Below are positions 22,127 through 31,722 of a stretch of 60,965 nt of DNA, one piece after another (position 1 is the first letter of the stretch; each line of letters begins with the position of its first letter). The position numbers and the translations under genes are program-made. The notes beneath the pieces were generated by a model. The model searched no databases, had not been told where the DNA came from, and saw only the letters and a list, made by a program, of their open reading frames with translations. Source of the stretch: Mucilaginibacter flavus (GTDB lineage Bacteria; Bacteroidota; Bacteroidia; Sphingobacteriales; Sphingobacteriaceae); the NCBI RefSeq assembly GCF_030409315.1, contig NZ_JAUFPS010000092.1, positions 1 to 60,965 on the forward strand. Direction: 5' to 3'.

Positions 22127-23914
22127 ATGTGTAGGATTGCGGGGATAATATCCAAAACGCTGAATCAAAACCAGCTTCTTGAAAAAGTAGGGCTGATGTG
22201 TGATACGATGGCTCGTGGCGGGCCCGACGATGTCGGCATATTTTCAAATGAAAATGAAAGTCTGGTGTTTGGACATCGGCGCCTTTCGATCATCGATCTT
22301 AGCATAAACGGACATCAGCCGATGGCTGATATTAATCAAAAGGTGTGGATTACGTTTAACGGCGAAATCTATAACTATCTTGCGCTAAAGGCACAGTTAT
22401 TGGCTGCCGGGATGGATTTTTGCTCCAATTCGGATACGGAAGTGATCATAAATTCTTACCTGCTTTGGGGCGTTTCGGCGTTTGCAAAATTGCGTGGGAT
22501 GTTTGCTTTCGCGCTATACGATATCGAGAAAGGGATAACTATACTGGTGCGTGATTCAACCGGGATCAAACCACTTTATTATTATTGTAGTAATGGGATA
22601 TTGACTTTTGCATCGGAGATTAGGGCATTTAAAGCGGCTGGAATTGCAACAGATACTGATCATTCCTGGCCCGTAAGATTTTTGGCTTTCGGCCATATTC
22701 CTGAACCCTTTACAACGTTGAAGAATGTTTTCAGCCTTAAAAAGGGACACTATTTATTGTGGCATCAAGATAAGTCCGTCTTTACTTTAAATCAGTTTTT
22801 TCCTGATGCTAAAGAGGAATTTATTACCAACGACACAGATGCCAAGGCATATATCCGAAGCAGCCTAAAAGCAGCTGTTAACCGGCAGTTAGTGTCGGAT
22901 GCCCCCATAGGTGTTTTTTTAAGCGGGGGTGTTGATTCAAGCCTTTTATCTTTACTGGCAAATCAGCAGCAAGAGCAGAACTTAAAAACAATTTCGATTT
23001 TTTTTAACGAAGCCAGCTACGACGAACGCGCCTACCAAAACAATGTGCTCGACCAGATAAACGGTGAGAAATTTACGCATCTGGTCCAGCAAAAGGATTT
23101 TGAATTGTTTTTTCCGAAGATTATTTCGGATATGGATATGCCAACTACTGATGGAATAAACACCTGGTTTATCAGTAAGTACGCGCATGATGATGGCTTA
23201 AAGGCCGTATTATCCGGGGTTGGTGCTGACGAGTTATTTGGAGGGTACCCTTCATTTAACAGGATAAAATATTTGCGCTACCTCAGAATGATGCCATCCG
23301 TGCTATTCCGTGGAATGAACTATTTCCAAACGGACAAATACCGGAAAATGTCTTTTTTGGCTCGTGAACATCATTTAGCAGACTATTTATTGTTACGCGG
23401 CCTGTTTGTTTCGACAGACATCGCGCGCATTTTGGACATGGACGCAAACGAGGTGAATAAAATTTTATTTAATGAACCTGATTTCAATGAACTCAGATCT
23501 TACACTAAGGAGCACGCTGCCTGGTTCGAAACAAATCTGTACATGCAAAACCAATTATTAAGGGATACCGATGTCATGAGCATGAGTCATGGATTGGAAG
23601 TCCGTGTGCCATTTTTAGATGAAGATTTTCAACTCGCTGTATGGCGTATTTCCCCGCGCATAAGGTTCGACAGCAAGCAACCCAAAAAGCTATTAATTGA
23701 CAGCTTCAAGGAAGTATTACCGGAAATGACCTGGAACAGGCCAAAAATGGGATTTACCTTTCCTTTGCAGGAATGGATGGGCAAGCATCGGGAAATTAGT
23801 GATGTGAATTTATACAAAGGTACGTTTGCCCGAAACGAAGCTTTAAGATTTAAAAGGGGGAATATGCATTGGTCAAAGATGTTTGCGCTCTACCAGATTC
23901 AAAAACATGTCTAA
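22127..23914 (+). CDS. asnB: Asparagine synthase (glutamine-hydrolysing) family
   Basis: A 595-residue enzyme. The start MCRIAGI puts the catalytic Cys next to the initiator Met (Ntn amidotransferase); GGPDDVGIF, GHRRLSIID and FNGEIYN are glutaminase motifs. The synthetase half has the PP-loop SGGVDSS at 266-272 and GVGADELFGGYP. In polysaccharide loci this family usually amidates a uronic acid rather than making free Asn; that is inference from the neighbours. No RBS evidence conflicts with this start. It overlaps the next gene by 8 nt. Confidence 0.9.
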   Translation: MCRIAGIISKTLNQNQLLEKVGLMCDTMARGGPDDVGIFSNENESLVFGHRRLSIIDLSINGHQPMADINQKVWITFNGEIYNYLALKAQLLAAGMDFCSNSDTEVIINSYLLWGVSAFAKLRGMFAFALYDIEKGITILVRDSTGIKPLYYYCSNGILTFASEIRAFKAAGIATDTDHSWPVRFLAFGHIPEPFTTLKNVFSLKKGHYLLWHQDKSVFTLNQFFPDAKEEFITNDTDAKAYIRSSLKAAVNRQLVSDAPIGVFLSGGVDSSLLSLLANQQQEQNLKTISIFFNEASYDERAYQNNVLDQINGEKFTHLVQQKDFELFFPKIISDMDMPTTDGINTWFISKYAHDDGLKAVLSGVGADELFGGYPSFNRIKYLRYLRMMPSVLFRGMNYFQTDKYRKMSFLAREHHLADYLLLRGLFVSTDIARILDMDANEVNKILFNEPDFNELRSYTKEHAAWFETNLYMQNQLLRDTDVMSMSHGLEVRVPFLDEDFQLAVWRISPRIRFDSKQPKKLLIDSFKEVLPEMTWNRPKMGFTFPLQEWMGKHREISDVNLYKGTFARNEALRFKRGNMHWSKMFALYQIQKHV

Positions 23915-25028
23915 AAAAGTTGTGTTATTTACCCTGCAAACTTTTAGCACAACCGGTGGTATTCAAAAAATGGCACGGACGCTAGCGCATTCATTGTTTT
24001 GTCTTTCTATAATAAATAATTGGAATTTTAGCTTATGGTCGGTTTATGATTCTGCCGGAGATTTGATGCCACAATATCTTCCTAAGGAGAATTTCCGGGG
24101 GTTCGGCCTAAACCGGCTGAAATTTATTTTGACGACGCTTATCAATGCCGGAAAACCCGAAGTTGTTATATTAAATCATATAAACCTTGCAATAGTAGGA
24201 ACGCTGATCAAAACCCTAAATCCCAAATGTAAAGTGTGGCTGATTGCGCATGGTATTGAAGTATGGAGGCCACTGACGGCAACCAAAAAGTTATTACTAA
24301 AGCGCTGCGATAAAGTCATTTGTGTAAGTAATTACACCATGCAGCAAATGATCAGCCGTCACCATGTCGATGGTTCAAAATGCACGGTTTTAAATAACGC
24401 CGTCGATCCGTTCATGAAACTACCTGAATCGTTTTCAAAACCGGAATATTTGTTAAAACGTTATGGGTTAAATGAAGACGACCGGGTTCTTTTTACCCTT
24501 ACGCGTTTGGCATCGACCGAACAATATAAAGGGCATGATCAGGTCATTAAAGTCATAGCCCTTTTAAAAGACCAGTTTCCTGACATTAAATATATCCTCT
24601 CCGGGCAATACGATGAGAAAGAGAAAAAACGTATTGAAAGACTTATTTCCGATCACCATGTAGAGACGTGTGTCTTGCTAACTGGTTTCATTGATGAGGG
24701 AGAACTGTCAGATCATTTTTTGCTGGCAGATCTTTTCGTTTTGCCAAGTAAAAAAGAGGGTTTTGGTATCGTGTTTATCGAGGCGCTTGCTTGCGGCTTG
24801 CCTGTCATTTGTGGTAATGTTGATGGTAGTATTGATGCGGTTTACAACAGTGAACTTGGAACTCCAATAAACCCTGACAGCCTTTCAGAATTAAAAGAGG
24901 CAATCGCCGGATACCTCGAAACAAGTATGACGGAAGATAAAAGACGATACTTACAGGGTAAATGTGTTTCGCAATTTAATGAAAACAATTATATGATCAA
25001 TTTAGAAGAGTTAATTAAATATGGATAA
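23907..25028 (+). CDS. Glycosyltransferase family 4
   Basis: A GT-B enzyme of 373 residues from ATG 23907, which overlaps the asnB stop by 8 nt. The N-terminal acceptor domain has TFSTTGGIQKMARTLAHSL; the C-terminal donor domain has LFTLTRLASTEQYKGHDQVI, YILSGQYDE and the EX7E motif in KKEGFGIVFIEALACGLPVI (Glu284, Glu292). Retaining transferase acting on a lipid-linked glycan at the inner membrane face. Donor and linkage cannot be deduced. Confidence 0.87.
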   Translation: MSKKVVLFTLQTFSTTGGIQKMARTLAHSLFCLSIINNWNFSLWSVYDSAGDLMPQYLPKENFRGFGLNRLKFILTTLINAGKPEVVILNHINLAIVGTLIKTLNPKCKVWLIAHGIEVWRPLTATKKLLLKRCDKVICVSNYTMQQMISRHHVDGSKCTVLNNAVDPFMKLPESFSKPEYLLKRYGLNEDDRVLFTLTRLASTEQYKGHDQVIKVIALLKDQFPDIKYILSGQYDEKEKKRIERLISDHHVETCVLLTGFIDEGELSDHFLLADLFVLPSKKEGFGIVFIEALACGLPVICGNVDGSIDAVYNSELGTPINPDSLSELKEAIAGYLETSMTEDKRRYLQGKCVSQFNENNYMINLEELIKYG

Positions 25029-25884
25029 AAAGAAAGAGGATTTCTGGGATACCGAAATTTCCGCTAAACACAATCTCCTTGATTTGAAGCTGAAAGATAT
25101 CTGGGATTACCGGGATCTGCTTATTCTACTGGTGAGACGTGACTTTGTTTCTTTTTATAAGCAAACTATATTAGGCCCGCTGTGGTTTTTCATACAACCG
25201 TTGTTTACCACTGTTATCTATACATTCATATTCGGAAGCCTAGCTTCCATACCCACCGATGGCTTACCCCAGCCGCTTTTTTACTTAGCTGGAATTACTG
25301 GGTGGAACTATTTCGCAGATTGTCTGACCAAAACGTCAGGTGTATTTACGGCTAATGCTGCTTTATTCGGTAAGGTCTATTTTCCCAGGTTAATTGTTCC
25401 GTTAAGTATCATCGTATCAAACCTTATTCGTTTTGGAATTCAAATGAGTCTTTTTGCCCTGATGATGCTGATATATTGGCTGAAAGGAGCTGCGTTTCAC
25501 CCCACTCAATGGATTCTTTTATTTCCATTTTTGTTAATTCTAATGGCTATGCTGGGCTTGGGACTTGGGATGATCTTTTCGGCTATGACTACAAAATACA
25601 GGGATTTAAGCTTTTTGCTGACATTTGGCATTCAGCTTATGATGTACTTGACTACTGTTATCTATCCGTTATCTGTGGTGGAAAGCAAATACCCTGCCTA
25701 TAGGTGGTTGGTTGAATATAACCCTATGACTTCTATCATTGAGGCTTTTAGATTTGGATTCCTGGGACAGGGAACCTTTACCACGCAATCATTGGCGATA
25801 ACTACCTGCTCGACCTTGTTGATACTAATCACTGGAATTGTAATTTTTAACCAAGTTGAACGGAACTTTGTAGATACCGTGTAA
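25021..25884 (+). CDS. wzm: ABC-2 polysaccharide exporter permease (Wzm-like)
   Basis: 287 residues with the typical N-terminal amphipathic segment (DIWDYRDLLILLVRRDFVSFYKQ), then six TM helices. LGPLWFFIQPLFTTVIYTFIFG and YPLSVVESKYP are family signatures. It forms the membrane channel of the O-antigen/teichoic-acid type ABC transporter with the ATPase encoded 1 nt downstream. It overlaps the upstream GT4 gene by 8 nt. It exports finished, undecaprenyl-linked chains, an ABC-dependent route. Confidence 0.92.
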   Translation: MDKKKEDFWDTEISAKHNLLDLKLKDIWDYRDLLILLVRRDFVSFYKQTILGPLWFFIQPLFTTVIYTFIFGSLASIPTDGLPQPLFYLAGITGWNYFADCLTKTSGVFTANAALFGKVYFPRLIVPLSIIVSNLIRFGIQMSLFALMMLIYWLKGAAFHPTQWILLFPFLLILMAMLGLGLGMIFSAMTTKYRDLSFLLTFGIQLMMYLTTVIYPLSVVESKYPAYRWLVEYNPMTSIIEAFRFGFLGQGTFTTQSLAITTCSTLLILITGIVIFNQVERNFVDTV

Positions 25885-25885
25885 T

Positions 25886-27172
25886 ATGTCAGTAGTAATT
25901 AAAGTTGAAGGACTTTCTAAGGCTTATCAGTTAGGCGAAATAGGTACGGGTACAATTTCCAGGGACCTCGAACGTTTCTGGGCTAAAATACGCGGGAAAG
26001 AAGATCCTTTTCTAAAAATAGGGGAAACCAACGAAAGAACACAAAAAGGTACAAATGACATTGTTTGGAGTTTAAATGATCTCAATTTTGATGTTAAGCA
26101 GGGTGATGCTGTTGGAATTATCGGCCGGAACGGTGCCGGCAAAAGTACCCTTTTGAAGATATTAAGCAGGGTAACCGCACCAACCCGGGGGACTATAAAA
26201 ATTAAGGGTAGGATAGCTAGTTTGCTGGAAGTCGGCACGGGTTTTCATCCGGAATTGAGCGGGCGTGAGAATATTTATCTCAACGGCGCCATATTGGGCA
26301 TGCGCAAAGCAGAGATCAAAAGAAAATTTGATGAAATTGTTGACTTTTCCGGAGTTGAACGATATATTGACACGCCGGTGAAAAGATACTCTTCCGGGAT
26401 GTACGTGCGGCTGGCCTTCGCCGTAGCCGCGCACCTTGAAAGTGAAATATTAATCGTAGATGAGGTTTTGGCGGTTGGTGACGCAGAATTCCAAAAAAAA
26501 TGCCTTGGAAAAATGGACGTTGTCAGTAAGGGAGAGGGGCGTACAGTATTATTTGTTAGTCATAACATGACTGCAATTCAAAAATTATGTAATACTGTTG
26601 TTTTATTAAACAACGGCGAAATAGCGGGTATAGGAGAGACACAGTCTAACATAGATAAATACCTTCAAAACGCAATAATTCAAAAGACCACTTTTGACAT
26701 TCCGTTGCCTCAAGACCATACCGCTTTGCATGGTTTTGCTTCCAGGTTACAGATCGAGGATAGCGATGGCAAACCGATCGCCGAAATTCCTGTAGGAAAA
26801 ACCTGGCAAGTAAGGGTGTTTTTCAAAATCAATGTTGAAGTGCAGCATTTTATCATCGCTTTAGGCATCATGAATTCAAATGAAGTTAACATCAGGACTT
26901 GTTGGAGTGAAAAGGCCTGCCTCAAAGAAGGTTATTATGAAGCAGTATTCAGGGAAGACCAGCTGATATTTGCTCCGGGGAATTATTATTTAACTATAGG
27001 GCTTTCTAATTATGAGCGCCCGATCCATTACGTCGAAAATATTGCATCTTTAAGTATCTCACAAGTCAGTGATCCGCTATTGGAAAATACGATCTTGAGA
27101 GTTAATAATGTCGGATTATTTTTAAACCCCATGAGCATTAAAATAGCCATGTTGAAAAATAATCTCCTTTAA
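25886..27172 (+). CDS. wzt: ABC polysaccharide exporter ATPase with carbohydrate-binding tail (Wzt-like)
   Basis: 428 residues. The nucleotide-binding domain has Walker A GRNGAGKST at 80-88, the ABC signature YSSGMYVRL near 168-176, Walker B ILIVDEVLAVGD and the switch His in FVSHN. From about 255 a Wzt-type C-terminal β-sandwich follows (VRVFFKINVEVQHFIIALGI, YEAVFREDQLIFAPGNYYLTIGL). It recognises the capped end of the glycan in related systems. That implies a terminal modification such as methylation, for which FkbM methyltransferases downstream are candidates. Paired with wzm. Confidence 0.93.
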   Translation: MSVVIKVEGLSKAYQLGEIGTGTISRDLERFWAKIRGKEDPFLKIGETNERTQKGTNDIVWSLNDLNFDVKQGDAVGIIGRNGAGKSTLLKILSRVTAPTRGTIKIKGRIASLLEVGTGFHPELSGRENIYLNGAILGMRKAEIKRKFDEIVDFSGVERYIDTPVKRYSSGMYVRLAFAVAAHLESEILIVDEVLAVGDAEFQKKCLGKMDVVSKGEGRTVLFVSHNMTAIQKLCNTVVLLNNGEIAGIGETQSNIDKYLQNAIIQKTTFDIPLPQDHTALHGFASRLQIEDSDGKPIAEIPVGKTWQVRVFFKINVEVQHFIIALGIMNSNEVNIRTCWSEKACLKEGYYEAVFREDQLIFAPGNYYLTIGLSNYERPIHYVENIASLSISQVSDPLLENTILRVNNVGLFLNPMSIKIAMLKNNLL

Positions 27173-27180
27173 TAAGCTAT

Positions 27181-27795
27181 ATGAACATGATAAAAAAACT
27201 ACAAAGACTCTTTACTGCTAGGAGTAAAAAAGAGGATAATGTTATCGAAAATTGGAATGATGCCGGCCAACCAGTCCCCCCTCCTCATCTCGTTAAACAA
27301 AATATAATCAAAAAACTCCAGCAACAGTTTAACTATGATCTGTTCATAGAAACTGGAACATACATGGGAGATATGGTTGAAGCCCAAAAGAAAAATTTTA
27401 AAGAAATCATTTCAATTGAATTAGGGGAGAAGCTTTATTCAGATGCTGTTTATAGGTTTAAGAATGACAAACATGTCAAGATTCTTCAGGGAGATAGCGG
27501 GGATATTTTAGCTAAACTTTGTGCCGATATTGACCGGCCGGCAATTTTTTGGTTAGATGGTCATTACTCCGGGGGAATCACAGCAATGGGAAAAAAGGAA
27601 TGTCCTATTTTTGAAGAATTGTCAGCTATATTAAGTGCGAAGCCATTTAATCATATTTTACTTATCGATGATGCCCGGCTGTTTGTCGGTGCCAACGATT
27701 ACCCAACCCTGGAAAAGTTAAACGATTTTATTACAGAGTATAACCTTTCGGCCAAAATTTATACTGAGTATGACATTATTCATGTTATATTATAG
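27181..27795 (+). CDS. SAM-methyltransferase-like Rossmann protein
   Basis: 204 residues. FIETGTYMGDMVEAQ is a motif I-like loop, ISIELGEKLYSDA contains the acidic ribose-binding residue, VKILQGDSGDIL resembles motif II, and IFWLDGHYSGG lies where the catalytic region would be. It is a short class I fold found in glycan clusters; the WLDGHYSGG tract suggests a metal-dependent or hydrolase-like variant. Most likely a sugar methyltransferase; substrate unknown. It starts 8 nt after wzt. Confidence 0.6.
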   Translation: MNMIKKLQRLFTARSKKEDNVIENWNDAGQPVPPPHLVKQNIIKKLQQQFNYDLFIETGTYMGDMVEAQKKNFKEIISIELGEKLYSDAVYRFKNDKHVKILQGDSGDILAKLCADIDRPAIFWLDGHYSGGITAMGKKECPIFEELSAILSAKPFNHILLIDDARLFVGANDYPTLEKLNDFITEYNLSAKIYTEYDIIHVIL

Positions 27796-27824
27796 TAGCG
27801 ATCTTTATTTAAAACGGGAATTTT

Positions 27825-28664
27825 ATGATCTTTAACAGAGAGTATTATATTGATCTTCCAGTGCCAATAAAGCAGGAATTGGATATGTTGTTTAAAAGAG
27901 ATGCTGCAATTACGATTTTCGAAATTGGTGCCTGCGAGGGGGAGGATTCGATAAGATATTCGAACTTATTTCCGAACTCCAATATTTTTGCCTTTGAACC
28001 CCTTCCAAAGAATCTTCAAAAGATACAGCACAATATAGTAAAGTATCAAAAAGATAACATTACGATTGTTCCACTTGGCCTAAGTGATAACTGCGGTATT
28101 TCCACATTTTATGTTTCATCAGGGACACCGGAGGGACAGGAGAATAATGAAAACTGGGATTTTGGCAATAAATCAAGCTCCCTTTTACCACCCGACAAGC
28201 ATATTGATGTCGTAAAATTTATCGAGTTTAAACAGAGAATTGACGTTGAAACCATCACGCTTGATGCTTTTTGTCAAAATAAGGGAATCAACCTTGTTGA
28301 TTTTGTTCACATGGACGTTCAAGGAGCAGAATTGATGGTTTTAAATGGTGCCAGGAACTCAATTTCAAAAATGAAAGCGATCTGGCTTGAGGTTTCTAAA
28401 ATTACCTTATACAAAGGGCAGCCGTTAATTAATGATATTGAAAGATTTATGTCTGAAAATAATTTCGTAAAAATAAAGGATACCGTAGATGATATTACTG
28501 GCGATCAATTTTACGTTTCAAAAACATTTTTTCCGGGCCATCATCAGATGCTCTCCGCCATTATTCCGCGCGATAGCCGTTTTGAACGCCTGGCCGATTT
28601 AAAAGCCCTTTGGGGGAAAACGAAAAGGAAATTGTCGGCTGTCAAAAGATGGTTTTTCAAATGA
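27825..28664 (+). CDS. FkbM-family methyltransferase
   Basis: 279 residues. IFEIGACEGEDSIRYSNLFP is SAM motif I, IFAFEPLPKNLQKIQ provides the acidic residue, LDAFCQNKGINLVDFVHMDVQGAELMVLNGA is the diagnostic FkbM block. It O-methylates a sugar hydroxyl using SAM in the cytoplasm. The C-terminal basic tail (KTKRKLSAVKRWFF) may contact the membrane. One of three FkbM genes in the locus. Confidence 0.85.
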   Translation: MIFNREYYIDLPVPIKQELDMLFKRDAAITIFEIGACEGEDSIRYSNLFPNSNIFAFEPLPKNLQKIQHNIVKYQKDNITIVPLGLSDNCGISTFYVSSGTPEGQENNENWDFGNKSSSLLPPDKHIDVVKFIEFKQRIDVETITLDAFCQNKGINLVDFVHMDVQGAELMVLNGARNSISKMKAIWLEVSKITLYKGQPLINDIERFMSENNFVKIKDTVDDITGDQFYVSKTFFPGHHQMLSAIIPRDSRFERLADLKALWGKTKRKLSAVKRWFFK

Positions 28665-28695
28665 TCATTTGTGAATTGTTCTAATTGAAGGAATA

Positions 28696-29565
28696 GTGAT
28701 TATAGTAAAAATTCATGGCGGTTTAGGTAATCAACTATTTCAATATGCGTTTGGGCGTAAGGTTGCCATTCAAAATGCCTGTGAGCTCAAGCTTGATCTT
28801 TCCTTTTTTGAAGATCAAAGCGTACGGCGTTACGCTCTGAATCATTATTCCGTTATGGAACATATTGCTTCGCCTGCTGATTGTGAGCGCCTGGTAGCTA
28901 AGCATAACTCGAAACTCAGGCACGTTGCCCGAAAATATTTCCGGTATCACCCACATTATATAGAAGAAAATGGCCTCTCTTATAATCAAGCATATCTTGA
29001 GGTCAAAGGTGAATGTTTATTTAATGGGTATTGGCAGTCTGAAAAGTATTTTGCGGATATTTCGCATATCATCAGAAATGAATTTAAAGTAACAGTTAAA
29101 TCTTCAGGCCCTAATATCGAGTTGCGGAAAAAGATTGATTGTTCAAATGCCGTGAGCCTGCATATTCGCCGAGGCGATTTTGAAAATAATAAGATTGTAA
29201 ATCATATCCATGGAGTTTGCTCACTCGATTATTATCTCGCGGGGATACAGTACATTGCCACACAACTTGCTGATCCGGTTTTTTATGTTTTCTCCGATGA
29301 TATTTTGTGGGCGAAAGAAAATTTAACCATTAATTATGCAGTTATTTTTGTTGATATAAATGATGAATATTCGGCCTTCGAAGATATGGCTTTAATGAGT
29401 CGTTGTAAGCATCATATTATTGCCAACAGTACTTTTAGCTGGTGGGGGGCCTGGTTAAACCCTGATCCTTGTAAAATAGTAGTAGCACCTAAAAATTGGT
29501 TTGCCGATCCTGCGATGAATCTGCAGTCAGCATCAATAGTTCCTGAAAAATGGGTCAGGTTATGA
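28696..29565 (+). CDS. Alpha-1,2-fucosyltransferase-like GT11
   Basis: 289 residues from a GTG start (ATT ATA GTA follow). GGLGNQLFQYAFGRK is the GT11 N-terminal motif and SLHIRRGDF (His156-Asp161) the GDP-fucose-binding HxRRGD motif; NSTFSWWGAWLN is the third conserved block. It adds L-fucose or a related deoxyhexose in alpha-1,2 linkage from GDP donor. It implies GDP-fucose is made elsewhere, since no gmd/fcl genes are in the window. The stop overlaps the next gene's ATG. Confidence 0.9.
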   Translation: MIIVKIHGGLGNQLFQYAFGRKVAIQNACELKLDLSFFEDQSVRRYALNHYSVMEHIASPADCERLVAKHNSKLRHVARKYFRYHPHYIEENGLSYNQAYLEVKGECLFNGYWQSEKYFADISHIIRNEFKVTVKSSGPNIELRKKIDCSNAVSLHIRRGDFENNKIVNHIHGVCSLDYYLAGIQYIATQLADPVFYVFSDDILWAKENLTINYAVIFVDINDEYSAFEDMALMSRCKHHIIANSTFSWWGAWLNPDPCKIVVAPKNWFADPAMNLQSASIVPEKWVRL

Positions 29566-30566
29566 GAAATCCGTTGGTTACTGTGATTATGCCCGTTTAC
29601 AATTGCGAAAAACATATCGCAGACGCTATAGAAAGTATTTTAAGCCAGACATATGCAAACCTGGAATTAATTATAATTGATGATTGCTCCACGGACCACA
29701 CGCGGCAGCTAATCGGCAAGTACACTGATGATAGGATTGTTTTCATCAAAAAAGAAAAGAATACCGGGCTTGTTTCCAGCCTCAACCTGGGCATCAAAAT
29801 TTCCAAAGGGGGATTTTTAGCCAGGATGGATGGCGATGACATCAGCCATCAAACGAGACTATCAAAGCAGGTTCGGTTGTTAACATCAAACCCCGACATT
29901 GTGCTCTGCGGCACCTGGTATCAATTATCAGGATCTAATGAAATTATAAAAAATCCTGTTGAGCACGAGGATATTAAAATAAGTTTATTGGATCATTGTG
30001 TGTTGGGACATCCATCTGTGATGTTTCGGAAAGATTTTTTAACGGCAAATGAGCTGACCTATGACGACTCGTTTTATCCTGCGGAAGATTACGAGCTCTG
30101 GACAAGAATATCGGCCATCGGTAAAATTGCAAATATTCCGGAAGTATTACTATGGTACCGAACCCATGAAAACCAGGTTTCAAATAAGGAACAGTCGATT
30201 CAATTAACAAAATCTTATCAGTGTAAGGTCCGGATGATGTGTTATCCTTTGTCTAGCCCCAGCCAATCTGATATAAGCAGAAGCGCGTTTATCGTTGAAA
30301 ACGGCGGGGTCAGCAACCTCTCAGAACTACAGGAACTGGTATCCTGGCTGGATCGCCTGTCTGACGCAAACAAACAATCGTCATTTTATGATGAACAAAA
30401 ATTTCAAAAATACATAAACAATAAAAAACGTCAGATCATCCGTAAGTTTTATTTGCATTCGACGTCCTATTCACCGTCTGTGTTATTTTCTTTTAGCTGC
30501 GGCAGCTATTTTACAGCTAATGAACTTGTTAAATTCACGTTAAAATGTATTTTTTTCTGGAAATAA
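29562..30566 (+). CDS. Glycosyltransferase family 2
   Basis: I start at ATG 29562, which overlaps the GT11 stop as ATGA; an in-frame ATG at 29550 is 12 nt upstream. 334 residues: VTVIMPVYNCEKHI, LIIIDDCSTDHT and ARMDGDDISH (DxD) form the GT-A active site; PAEDYELWTRI is a typical acceptor-side motif. It is an inverting cytoplasmic glycosyltransferase. C-terminus basic and hydrophobic, likely membrane-attached. Confidence 0.88.
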   Translation: MRNPLVTVIMPVYNCEKHIADAIESILSQTYANLELIIIDDCSTDHTRQLIGKYTDDRIVFIKKEKNTGLVSSLNLGIKISKGGFLARMDGDDISHQTRLSKQVRLLTSNPDIVLCGTWYQLSGSNEIIKNPVEHEDIKISLLDHCVLGHPSVMFRKDFLTANELTYDDSFYPAEDYELWTRISAIGKIANIPEVLLWYRTHENQVSNKEQSIQLTKSYQCKVRMMCYPLSSPSQSDISRSAFIVENGGVSNLSELQELVSWLDRLSDANKQSSFYDEQKFQKYINNKKRQIIRKFYLHSTSYSPSVLFSFSCGSYFTANELVKFTLKCIFFWK

Positions 30567-30582
30567 GAACAGGACAGCTCCA

Positions 30583-31692
30583 ATGAAAAAGCATCTTGTT
30601 ATCGTGGATCTTTTTGAGTTCGGAGGGAGTAATTCACATCTCAAAACATTGATCAAATATTGGGGTAAGGCAAATGTGGTTATAGTGCTAAAACATGAGG
30701 ATCAGTTAGCTTATCTTAATAATATCGAAGATGTTCAGGGTATACAAACGCGGATCTATTCAAGCTTATATCAATACGCACATTTAAGCTACAGATTTAC
30801 TACTAACTTTAAAGAATTATGCTATATCATCCGTGCAATTTTTTTAGTTCAGCTTTTAAGCATAAGATATGGCTTTGCAGACGTGAATATCAGCACGGTT
30901 GACCCGGAAAAATATCTGTATTTACTATGGCTGCCATTTGCAAGAGTATTTTACACCCTTCACAGTACGCCTGGCGAAAGATATACATGGTTTACAACAT
31001 TCACCTGCAACTATACTTTAGGCAACCGGAAAAAAATAATAACGGTTTCTAACGCCAACAGGGACCTGATTTGCAAAAAATGGAGAGTATCTCTTTTAAA
31101 GGAGAACTTTGTCTATGCCGTTTACAATTGCATTCTTGAGGATGGACCGATAGACACTTCGCAAACAAAAAGTGATGGACTCATTATTTTGACTATGGGG
31201 CACGTAATTGATTACAAAAATCCAGGCCTTTGGCTTAAAGTGGCTAAAATGGTGATAGCCAGACATAAACATGTAACATTTGTCTGGCTGGGGAACGGAC
31301 CCTTATGGGATGAGTTTAAGGCCGCGAGCGAAAGTATCGAACGCGTTTTATTTATGGGTGCAGTGCATAACCCTGTGCCGTTTCTGAAAAGTGCCTTGAT
31401 TTATTACCAACCCAGCCTGAGTGAAACGCAGGGTATAGCTGTAGTTGAGGCAATGTCCCAATCTCTACCTTGTGTTGTTTCGGAAACGGGTGGTTTGCCG
31501 GAGACTGTAGTACATGGATATAACGGGTTTGTCGTGAATCCTACTATTGTTCAAGATCATGTCGAAGCGATTTCAGCGTTGCTCAATGCTCCGGCCATAA
31601 GAGAAGAGTTTGGTTTAAATGCACGTAAAAGAGTTTCGGAATTATTTAGTTTCGGTTCCTTCAAAAAGAAAATGGACGCGCTTTACCTCTAA
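30583..31692 (+). CDS. Glycosyltransferase family 4
   Basis: 369 residues. The N-terminal half is atypical (FGGSNSHLKTLIKYWGKANV, a hydrophobic patch near 90); the donor domain shows ILTMGHVIDYKNPGLWLKVA, WLGNGPLWDEF, and the EX7E motif within SLSETQGIAVVEAMSQSLPCVV followed by GGLPETVVHGYNGFVV. Retaining GT-B enzyme. It starts 16 nt after the preceding GT2. Confidence 0.85.
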   Translation: MKKHLVIVDLFEFGGSNSHLKTLIKYWGKANVVIVLKHEDQLAYLNNIEDVQGIQTRIYSSLYQYAHLSYRFTTNFKELCYIIRAIFLVQLLSIRYGFADVNISTVDPEKYLYLLWLPFARVFYTLHSTPGERYTWFTTFTCNYTLGNRKKIITVSNANRDLICKKWRVSLLKENFVYAVYNCILEDGPIDTSQTKSDGLIILTMGHVIDYKNPGLWLKVAKMVIARHKHVTFVWLGNGPLWDEFKAASESIERVLFMGAVHNPVPFLKSALIYYQPSLSETQGIAVVEAMSQSLPCVVSETGGLPETVVHGYNGFVVNPTIVQDHVEAISALLNAPAIREEFGLNARKRVSELFSFGSFKKKMDALYL

Positions 31693-31722
31693 TAAATAAC
31701 TATTATTATACAAAATATTTAA

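Noticed and set aside
27181..27795. Calling the 204-residue protein a third-party kinase or hydrolase
   Set aside because: The IETGTYMGD loop and acidic residue after the next strand fit a SAM-binding Rossmann fold better, although WLDGHYSGG is unusual.
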